Translations under genes and position numbers: made by a program
Assembly: GCA_030730545.1 (NCBI GenBank)
Contig: JANQUX010000168.1
Span: forward strand, 1-7,390
Source: Maribacter sp.
Lineage (GTDB): Bacteria; Bacteroidota; Bacteroidia; Flavobacteriales; Flavobacteriaceae
Direction: 5' to 3'
DNA: 7,390 bases
In this document: positions 1 to 4,450 of the stretch, piece after piece
Layout: each line of letters opens with the position of its first letter
Numbering within the stretch: the stretch's first letter is position 1
The notes under the pieces: generated by a model
Seen by the model: the letters and a program-made list of their open reading frames with translations, nothing else
What the model was told of the DNA's origin: nothing
Databases searched by the model: none

Positions 1-1
1 G

Positions 2-97
2 TTTTCTATATTATTAATCATCGTATTATTAGCATTAGCTATTCGCTATTTATATCTCATCTATTATTTTAAAAGTACATATTTAGCAAAAAAATAA
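2..97 (+). CDS. C-terminal end of an unidentified membrane protein (5' end outside the window)
   Basis: An open frame enters from the left edge and stops at TAA 95-97, leaving 31 residues. About the first 23 (FSILLIIVLLALAIRYLYLI and on) are strongly hydrophobic and long enough for one transmembrane helix. A short polar and basic tail ending in LAKK follows, probably cytosolic by the positive-inside rule. The other two forward frames give less protein-like sequence or stop early. The stop lies 18 bases before the ABC-F start, so the two genes may be co-transcribed. The family cannot be recognised from this fragment, and a chance AT-rich open frame is not excluded. Confidence 0.5.
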   Translation, partial: FSILLIIVLLALAIRYLYLIYYFKSTYLAKK

Positions 98-115
98 AAA
101 TCCAAGTTACTTTAC

Positions 116-1987
116 ATGAATATACTTACCGTTGAAAATATTTCGAAATCCTATGGCGAAAATGTTCTTTTTGAAAACCTATCTTTTGGGATCAATAAAG
201 ACCAAAAAATTGCTTTAATCGCTAAAAACGGTACAGGAAAAACTTCTATACTAAATATATTGTCAGGGGCTGACACACCCGATTCTGGTCAAGTAAACTA
301 TCGTAAATCTACACGCGTTTCCTTTTTAGATCAAGAGCCGGTAATGGATCCAAACTTAACTGTAGAGGAAACTATTTTTGCTTCTGATAATGAGATTTTA
401 AAAGTCTTAGAAAATTACGAAAAAGCATTACTAAACCCTGAAGATGCAGATGCTTACCAAAAAGCATTTGATGCCATGGATCGTTTTGAAGCTTGGGATT
501 TTGAAACCCAATACAAACAAATTCTATCTAAGTTAAAACTAGAAGATTTAGATGCTAAAGTTGGCAAACTATCTGGTGGACAAAAGAAACGTTTAGCCTT
601 AGCAAATGCGCTAATAAATAAGCCAGACCTTTTGGTATTAGATGAGCCTACCAACCATTTAGATTTAGAAATGATCGAATGGTTAGAAGAGTTTTTCGCG
701 AAAGAGAACATGACCTTATTTATGGTAACGCACGACCGTTTCTTTTTAGAGCGTGTGTGTAATGAAATTATTGAATTAGAAAACGGAAAACTTTATCCGT
801 ATAAAGGAAACTATTCTTACTACTTAGAAAAGAAAGAAGCCCGTATTGAGCAAGAAGCAACCGAACAGCATAAAACAGAATTACTATTTAAGAAGGAGTT
901 GGATTGGATGCGTAGGCAACCAAAAGCCCGTACGACCAAATCTAAATCGAGAATTGATGATTTTGCGGTAATTAAAGACAAGGCAAGCCAACGTAGAAAA
1001 GACCACCAAGTTCAGCTAGAGTTGAATATGGAACGTGTGGGAAGTAAAATTCTTGAGCTTCATAAGATTTCTAAATCCTTCCCAGGTAAGCCAATTCTAG
1101 ACAAATTCGAATATGTTTTTCAAAAAGGAGAGCGTATTGGTATCATTGGTAAGAACGGTACCGGTAAATCTACCTTTCTAAATATTCTTAGTGGTCGTGA
1201 CCAACCAGATAGCGGTAAAGTAATTGTGGGTGAAACAATTAAATTTGGCTACTACACGCAAAAAGGGATTGATATAAAACCTGGTCAAAAAGTAATCGAT
1301 GTAATTCGTGAATTCGGAGATTATATTCCTTTAATGAAGGGGAGACAGATTTCTGCACAACAGTTATTAGAACGTTTTCTTTTCGACAGAAAAAAGCAAT
1401 ACGATTTCGTTGATAAACTAAGTGGTGGTGAGCGAAAACGACTATACCTATGTACTATATTAATTCAGAATCCGAACTTTTTAATATTAGATGAGCCTAC
1501 CAACGATTTAGATATTGTAACCCTAAATGTATTGGAAAGCTTCTTGTTAGATTTTCAAGGATGTTTAATGGTGGTATCTCACGACCGTTACTTTATGGAT
1601 AAGATTGTAGATCACCTATTTGTATTTAGAGGTGATGCCGTAGTTGAAGATTTCCCAGGTAACTATTCAGACTACAGAGCATACGAAGACAGTCAGGTCT
1701 TGGAAAAACGCGAACAGAAAGAAATTCAAAGTGCTCCTAAAACTAGTTGGAAAGAACCAGACGATACACCGAAGATATCTTACGCAGACCAACAGGAGTT
1801 CAAAAAACTGGAGCGGGAAATACAAAAATTAGAGAAACAGAAAGTTGCGCTACAAGAGAAGTTCACCGATGGTTCGTTAAGTGGCGATGATATTAAAGAC
1901 CTAGGCATTGAACTAAAAGAAGTAACCGATACTATTGAAAGTAAGACCGAACGTTGGTTCGAGCTTTCAGCATTAATGGAAGGTTAG
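116..1987 (+). CDS. uup: ABC-F family ATPase, Uup-like (ribosome-associated translation factor)
   Basis: This is a soluble 623-residue protein with two ABC ATPase domains and no membrane segments, the ABC-F arrangement. Members bind the ribosomal E site and relieve stalled or collided ribosomes; some protect against antibiotics. Domain 1 has Walker A AKNGTGKT (36-43), signature LSGGQKKR (152-159), Walker B LLVLDEPTNHLD (172-183, catalytic E177) and H-loop H206. The charged linker (about 235-305) contains WMRRQPKARTTKSKSRI (264-280), the P-site tRNA-interaction motif. Domain 2 has GKNGTGKS (345-352), LSGGERKR (435-442), FLILDEPTNDLD (455-466, E460) and H489. Residues about 557-615 form a charged heptad-like C-terminal coiled coil, the hallmark of Uup (E. 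coli Uup is about 635 residues). Both catalytic glutamates and both H-loops are present, so it should be active. The first Walker A begins with Ala instead of Gly. The ATG at 116 gives the standard N-terminus (ILTVENISKSYG). There is no Shine-Dalgarno, as is normal in Bacteroidota. Family is certain; the Uup subgroup rests on the linker and coiled coil. Confidence 0.95.
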   Translation: MNILTVENISKSYGENVLFENLSFGINKDQKIALIAKNGTGKTSILNILSGADTPDSGQVNYRKSTRVSFLDQEPVMDPNLTVEETIFASDNEILKVLENYEKALLNPEDADAYQKAFDAMDRFEAWDFETQYKQILSKLKLEDLDAKVGKLSGGQKKRLALANALINKPDLLVLDEPTNHLDLEMIEWLEEFFAKENMTLFMVTHDRFFLERVCNEIIELENGKLYPYKGNYSYYLEKKEARIEQEATEQHKTELLFKKELDWMRRQPKARTTKSKSRIDDFAVIKDKASQRRKDHQVQLELNMERVGSKILELHKISKSFPGKPILDKFEYVFQKGERIGIIGKNGTGKSTFLNILSGRDQPDSGKVIVGETIKFGYYTQKGIDIKPGQKVIDVIREFGDYIPLMKGRQISAQQLLERFLFDRKKQYDFVDKLSGGERKRLYLCTILIQNPNFLILDEPTNDLDIVTLNVLESFLLDFQGCLMVVSHDRYFMDKIVDHLFVFRGDAVVEDFPGNYSDYRAYEDSQVLEKREQKEIQSAPKTSWKEPDDTPKISYADQQEFKKLEREIQKLEKQKVALQEKFTDGSLSGDDIKDLGIELKEVTDTIESKTERWFELSALMEG

Positions 1988-2032
1988 ACCCTATTACCAC
2001 CTTAATTTCCGAATACATTTTACAACTACATT

Positions 2033-2070
2033 AACCGTAGACGAATGATTTTTACCATTCGTCTATAGTT
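2033..2070 (+). terminator. Long hairpin downstream of the ABC-F gene, probable terminator or 3' end stabiliser
   Basis: TAGACGAATG (2038-2047) and CATTCGTCTA (2056-2065) form a perfect 10-bp stem around the 8-base loop ATTTTTAC. A G-T pair (2037/2066), one C/A mismatch (2036/2067) and three more pairs (2033-2035 with 2068-2070) extend it to 14 pairs. It starts 46 bases after the ABC-F stop and about 73 bases before the next gene. No T-run follows on either strand, so it is not a textbook intrinsic terminator. Termination or protection of the ABC-F mRNA 3' end is inferred from position. Confidence 0.55.
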
Positions 2071-2116
2071 AAATGCTGCCCAACTACGAGCGGCAAAATA
2101 TGTTTGTTCATCCCTG

Positions 2117-2124
2117 TACTTTAG
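2117..2124 (+). promoter_or_regulatory. Possible -7 element for the small secreted protein gene
   Basis: TACTTTAG differs at one position from the Bacteroidota -7 consensus TAnnTTTG. It ends 18 bases before the ATG at 2143, a usual distance. No TTTG or TTG lies at the expected 17-20 base spacing upstream; the nearest TTTG (2103-2106) is too close. Support is therefore the -7 box and position only. Confidence 0.35.
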
Positions 2125-2142
2125 CAGTGTAAAACAAATAGT

Positions 2143-2403
2143 ATGAAATCAATTATTCTTTTAACCGCTCTTTTCTTCTCTACTTTCTTAGTACAAGCGC
2201 AAGCTAACAACGAGAGTGTTTCTTTAGAGATAGAAACTATACAAGTAGAGATGGTTCAAACAATTAAAAGTAATGATATCGTTCTACCAACAATTGAAAC
2301 TGAAAACACAATGGAAGTTGCAAGATTGTACAAGAACAAAAACAACAGAGTAATTAAGGCTTTAGAATTCACAACAAAAATGAACAACGCTAAACTTTCT
2401 TAA
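2143..2403 (+). CDS. Small secreted or periplasmic protein of unknown function
   Basis: This 86-residue protein has a clear Sec signal peptide: MKS, a hydrophobic core (IILLTALFFSTFLV, residues 4-17), then QAQANN. Signal peptidase I could cut after A19 (V-Q-A) or A21 (A-Q-A), leaving about 65-67 residues. There is no lipobox cysteine and no second membrane segment. The mature part is acidic and Thr/Glu/Val-rich in its first half (ESVSLEIETIQVEM) and basic and Asn/Lys-rich in its second (ARLYKNKNNRVIKALEF). It contains no cysteine. I recognise no domain; short exported proteins of this type are common in Flavobacteriaceae. The ATG is chosen because it gives the complete signal peptide. The gene is flanked by the hairpin at 2033-2070 and by a 144-base gap downstream, so it is probably transcribed alone. 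The signal peptide makes a real gene likely; the function is unknown. Confidence 0.75.
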   Translation: MKSIILLTALFFSTFLVQAQANNESVSLEIETIQVEMVQTIKSNDIVLPTIETENTMEVARLYKNKNNRVIKALEFTTKMNNAKLS

Positions 2404-2518
2404 TACAATTTTTAAATACCCTTTTCGCCCCAATCTTTTACCTGCCCCATTTCTTACCAAAACCTACTTTTTATTTATTAATCACAATCATCACAATTCT
2501 AAGTTGCACCACTATCCT

Positions 2519-2526
2519 TACTTTTG
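2519..2526 (+). promoter_or_regulatory. Probable -7 element for the methyltransferase-like gene
   Basis: TACTTTTG matches the Bacteroidota -7 consensus TAnnTTTG exactly. It ends 21 bases before the GTG start at 2548, which would give a leader of roughly 15 bases. The only nearby TTG (2504-2506) is 12 bases upstream, too close for a standard -33 element, so the upstream half is weak. The other bases of the 2404-2518 gap show no hairpin or repeat that I can support. Confidence 0.45.
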
Positions 2527-2547
2527 ACAAAAATTGAAACGTAGCTA

Positions 2548-3042
2548 GTGTTCCGCCTTCTATCATTTATTAAATTCTTGTGTACAGCAACAAATCAGCA
2601 TGGGGTTCATTCTCCATTTGTGTATGATTATGTAACCAAATGTTTATATGTGCCAAATACACTAAAACGTCCGAAGACTTTAAGTGTGCTTGTAAAGAGT
2701 ATAAATTTCTTTAACCTGAAGACGATACAATTATTAGGGGACGATAGAACATCCGAAGAAATCATAAAAAAACATTGCCCAAGCATCTCTTTTATTGACG
2801 ACAATGCCGATGTTATTTTCGGTAACATTGCTGATTTAAAGAATACTGATGTCGAAGTAAACAAACTACCGAGTGCATCAATGCTACTTTTAAACGGAAT
2901 TCATAAAAACAGTGAAAATATTAAGAACTGGGAATACATTAAAACCTTAGAACATGTAAGCGTATCTTTAGATTTGTTTTACTGCGGAGTCATATTCTTT
3001 AGAAAAGAACAAGTAAAGGAACATTTTAAAATACGGATATAA
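2548..3042 (+). CDS. Shortened, probably inactive relative of flavobacterial class I SAM-dependent methyltransferases
   Basis: This 164-residue protein starts at GTG; an in-frame TAG at 2542 leaves no room for an earlier start, and no early ATG exists. Both ends resemble a flavobacterial methyltransferase family that I recall as about 240-260 residues long: TNQHGVHSPFVYDYVTKCLY (residues 16-35) near the start, and a tail with WEYIK, DLFYCGVIFFRKEQ and EHFKIRI at the end. The middle does not fit. Where the family has an acidic-glycine SAM-binding motif of the LELGTSLG type, this protein has IQLLGDDRTSEE. Where I expect a DDIHWS-type motif it has LNGIHKN. The block between CLY and the first Rossmann strand is only about 21 residues. 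The frame is intact, with no frameshift or stop. SAM binding is therefore doubtful; it may be a decaying gene or a repurposed pseudoenzyme. The 48-residue microprotein follows after 31 bases, so they are likely co-transcribed. The family comparison is from memory, not an alignment. Confidence 0.7.
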   Translation: MFRLLSFIKFLCTATNQHGVHSPFVYDYVTKCLYVPNTLKRPKTLSVLVKSINFFNLKTIQLLGDDRTSEEIIKKHCPSISFIDDNADVIFGNIADLKNTDVEVNKLPSASMLLLNGIHKNSENIKNWEYIKTLEHVSVSLDLFYCGVIFFRKEQVKEHFKIRI

Positions 3043-3073
3043 ACCAGTAATTTTAGACTAAAGTAAATTTTTA

Positions 3074-3220
3074 ATGAGCAGTAATACTATTTATATTACC
3101 CTGGGTGTCGTTTTTGCTATTTACTTAGCTATACGTATTACTAGTAAAAGTAAATCTAGCGACCGAAAATCAAGAAAATTCATGGGAGATTATGAACGTA
3201 AAGAAAAAAAAGAGAATTAA
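3074..3220 (+). CDS. 48-residue single-pass membrane microprotein, function unknown
   Basis: ATG 3074 to TAA 3218-3220 encodes 48 residues. Residues 1-5 are polar (MSSNT). Residues 6-20 (IYITLGVVFAIYLAI) form one hydrophobic segment, and residue 21 onward is a strongly basic tail (RITSKSKSSDRKSRKFMGDY and a Lys/Glu-rich end). This predicts an N-out/C-in membrane anchor with a cytosolic basic tail. It starts 31 bases after the methyltransferase-like stop and ends 79 bases before the adenosyltransferase start, in the same direction, so it fits an operon. A weak -7-like TAATTTTA at 3048-3055 could also serve it. The organised hydrophobic-then-basic layout argues against a chance frame. I recognise no named family. 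The KFMGDYERK tail is a candidate conserved motif, from impression only. Confidence 0.6.
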   Translation: MSSNTIYITLGVVFAIYLAIRITSKSKSSDRKSRKFMGDYERKEKKEN

Positions 3221-3299
3221 TCGTTCAGAAATTATATCGTAATAATTCTCAATATCTAGTATTAAATAATCTACACCCCGACTTTCTATAATTTATAAA

Positions 3300-3875
3300 A
3301 TGAAAATATATACCAAAACAGGAGATGACGGCACTACCGGACTTTTTGGGGGCACACGTGTACCAAAGCATCATATTCGTATCGATAGCTATGGTACGGT
3401 CGATGAATTGAATTCTTGGTTAGGTCTCATTAGAGATCAAGACATAGACCCTATTTACCAACAACAACTTACTGCCATTCAAGAACATTTATTTACCGTT
3501 GGGGCTATTTTAGCTACCGACCCAGAGAAGGAAATACTTAAAAATGGCAAAAATCGCTTGAAGATCACCAAAGTAGGTACTATTGAAATTGAGTTTTTAG
3601 AACGAGTTATAGATGAAATGGATAGTCAATTGCCACCAATGACCCATTTTATTCTACCTGGTGGTCATACAACAGTGTCATACTGTCATATTGCTCGAAC
3701 TGTATGCAGAAGAGCCGAACGAATTTCAACTTTATTATTTCAAAATGAGCCATTTGATAAAAATGTGCTATCTTTTATAAATAGGCTTTCAGATTATCTT
3801 TTTGTATTGGCACGAAAATTGTCTTATGATTTAAAGGCGAAAGAAATAAAATGGATTCCTAAAAAAAAGGACTAA
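3300..3875 (+). CDS. PduO-type corrinoid (cob(I)alamin / cob(I)yrinic acid a,c-diamide) adenosyltransferase
   Basis: This 191-residue cytosolic enzyme transfers the 5'-deoxyadenosyl group from ATP to Co(I) corrinoid, making adenosylcobalamin for enzymes such as methylmalonyl-CoA mutase. The PduO/MMAB family motifs are all present in order: TKTGDDGTTGLFGG (5-18, ATP-binding N-terminus), YGTVDELNS (31-39), FILPGG (117-122), CHIARTVCRRAER (129-141) and NRLSDYLFVLAR (161-172). Residues known to matter in the Lactobacillus reuteri enzyme (F112, R128, R132, E135, N156) correspond to F117, R133, R137, E140 and N161 at a constant offset of five. The salt-bridge aspartate is D35. Length is normal for the family, so it should be active. 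The fold is a helical bundle, usually trimeric. No other cobalamin gene is nearby, which fits salvage use. No clear promoter lies in the 79 bases upstream, so it may be read from the preceding genes. Names such as cobO, pduO, yvqK and MMAB vary, so no symbol is given. Confidence 0.95.
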   Translation: MKIYTKTGDDGTTGLFGGTRVPKHHIRIDSYGTVDELNSWLGLIRDQDIDPIYQQQLTAIQEHLFTVGAILATDPEKEILKNGKNRLKITKVGTIEIEFLERVIDEMDSQLPPMTHFILPGGHTTVSYCHIARTVCRRAERISTLLFQNEPFDKNVLSFINRLSDYLFVLARKLSYDLKAKEIKWIPKKKD

Positions 3876-3953
3876 TAAATCTGTAATTTATTCGTTATCA
3901 ATAAACAAATGCAAAAAAAAATTGAGAAAAAGATGAAATTTATAAGTAATTTC

Positions 3954-3983
3954 TTTGCTGTCTCGATTTAAAAATTAATTTTG
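3954..3983 (+). promoter_or_regulatory. Bacteroidota-type promoter of the DUF2795 gene
   Basis: TTTG (3954-3957) is followed by an 18-base spacer and TAATTTTG (3976-3983), an exact match to the TTTG / TAnnTTTG elements read by the Bacteroidota primary sigma factor. Transcription would start near 3989-3991, giving a leader of about 20 bases before the ATG at 4010. This is the best promoter in the window. Confidence 0.75.
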
Positions 3984-4009
3984 CAAAAAATTAAAATCAA
4001 ACAATTACT

Positions 4010-4234
4010 ATGTATTGGACATTAGAATTAGCGTCTTATTTAAGTGATGCACCTTGGCCGGCAAGTAAAGATGAGTTAATAGATTACTCCATCAGAACTG
4101 GAGCCCCTCTAGAAGTCGTAGAAAATTTACAATCTATGGAAGAAGAAGGTGGCGAAATATATGAATCTATCGAAGAGATATGGCCTGACTACCCTACGGA
4201 AGAAGACTACCTCTGGAACGAGGACGAATATTAA
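4010..4234 (+). CDS. DUF2795 domain protein, small and highly acidic
   Basis: This 74-residue cytosolic protein has no signal or membrane segment. Its core, PWPASKDELIDYSIRTGAPL (residues 15-34) followed by EVVENLQSM, fits the DUF2795 pattern: a short stretch of Pro/Ala-x-(S/T)-K-(D/E)-(D/E)-L, a helix, GAP, then a second helix. The N-terminus MYWTLELASYL and the C-terminal half, with IWPDYPTEEDY and ending NEDEY, are typical of the Bacteroidota version. I count 21 Asp/Glu against only two basic residues (K20, R29), so it is extremely acidic. Four tyrosines or tryptophans cluster in the last 17 residues. Function is unknown. The gene has its own promoter upstream and an intrinsic terminator 23 bases after the stop, so it is most likely monocistronic and well expressed. 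secA starts 216 bases further on. Family assignment is confident; no biochemical role is claimed. Confidence 0.88.
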   Translation: MYWTLELASYLSDAPWPASKDELIDYSIRTGAPLEVVENLQSMEEEGGEIYESIEEIWPDYPTEEDYLWNEDEY

Positions 4235-4240
4235 TATTCG
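4225..4240. repeat. 16-bp perfect palindrome across the DUF2795 stop codon
   Basis: CGAATATTAATATTCG reads the same on both strands. It covers the last codons and TAA (4232-4234) of the DUF2795 gene. It could be a protein-binding site, part of the transcript 3' end structure, or chance in AT-rich DNA where codons GAA TAT TAA happen to be self-complementary. Confidence 0.4.
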
Positions 4241-4256
4241 ATATTATAATAACTAC

Positions 4257-4285
4257 AAAAAAGTCTCCTCGGAGGCTTTTTTTTT
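4257..4285 (+). terminator. Intrinsic terminator of the DUF2795 gene
   Basis: GTCTC (4263-4267) pairs with GAGGC (4271/4272-4276 region, one G-U pair) around a short CTCG loop, with AAAAAA (4257-4262) upstream able to pair with the following T-run. Nine consecutive T residues (4277-4285) follow directly. This is a textbook Rho-independent terminator. It separates the DUF2795 transcript from secA. Confidence 0.9.
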
Positions 4286-4341
4286 ATGTAATTTTGGCAG
4301 GTTATTAGGTTAAACGGTTGAAAAAACAAGACTGGAATACC

Positions 4342-4372
4342 TTTTGCTATTTTACCGTGTCGAGCATATTTG
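4342..4372 (+). promoter_or_regulatory. Candidate distal promoter of secA
   Basis: TTTTG (4342-4346), an 18-base spacer and CATATTTG (4365-4372) match the Bacteroidota promoter with one mismatch in the -7 box. The spacing equals that of the good promoter at 3954. It would give a secA leader of about 70 bases. GTCGA repeats at 4359-4363 and 4372-4376 flank the -7 box. A secA promoter must lie after the terminator at 4285; this one and the site at 4401-4429 are the best two. Confidence 0.4.
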
Positions 4373-4400
4373 TCGACTCTATAATAATTTGAATAGAATC

Positions 4401-4429
4401 TTCGTCATAAAAATGGCTGGGTAAATTTC
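4401..4429 (+). promoter_or_regulatory. Candidate proximal promoter of secA
   Basis: TAAATTTC (4422-4429) has one mismatch to TAnnTTTG and sits 21 bases before the secA ATG, the same distance as at the methyltransferase-like gene. The upstream half, TTCG (4401-4404) with a 17-base spacer, is weak. It is an alternative to, or works together with, the site at 4342-4372. Confidence 0.3.
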
Positions 4430-4450
4430 ATTTCTAATAGTTTAAAATAT

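Noticed and set aside
107..114. TACTTTAC just before the ABC-F ATG as a -7 promoter element
   Set aside because: It would place the transcription start inside the coding sequence, beyond the ATG at 116.
454..711. 85-codon open frame on the - strand
   Set aside because: It lies wholly inside the ABC-F gene, is antisense to its signature and Walker B region, and shows no motif, signal peptide or start context of its own.
1644..1832. 62-codon + strand open frame in another frame
   Set aside because: It overlaps the coding C-terminus of the ABC-F protein out of frame and has low-complexity, motif-free content.
2628..2864. 78-codon open frame on the - strand
   Set aside because: It is antisense to the methyltransferase-like gene, whose sense frame has recognisable family ends.
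3052..3062. TTTAGACTAAA palindrome between the methyltransferase-like gene and the microprotein gene
   Set aside because: It has a single-base centre and A/T-rich arms, too short to form a stable hairpin, and there is no T-run.
3874..3892. AATAAAT / ATTTATT inverted repeat after the adenosyltransferase stop, as a terminator
   Set aside because: Seven A/T-only pairs make a weak stem, no T-run follows, and such repeats are expected by chance in AT-rich gaps.
3909..3971. 20-codon frame starting ATG CAA AAA in the gap before the DUF2795 gene
   Set aside because: It is Lys-rich, overlaps the promoter of the DUF2795 gene and has no distinguishing features.
4286..4450. A SecM-like regulatory leader peptide upstream of secA
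   Set aside because: Only trivial frames occur there (ATG TAA at 4286, and ATG GCT GGG TAA at 4413), so no arrest-peptide gene can be supported.
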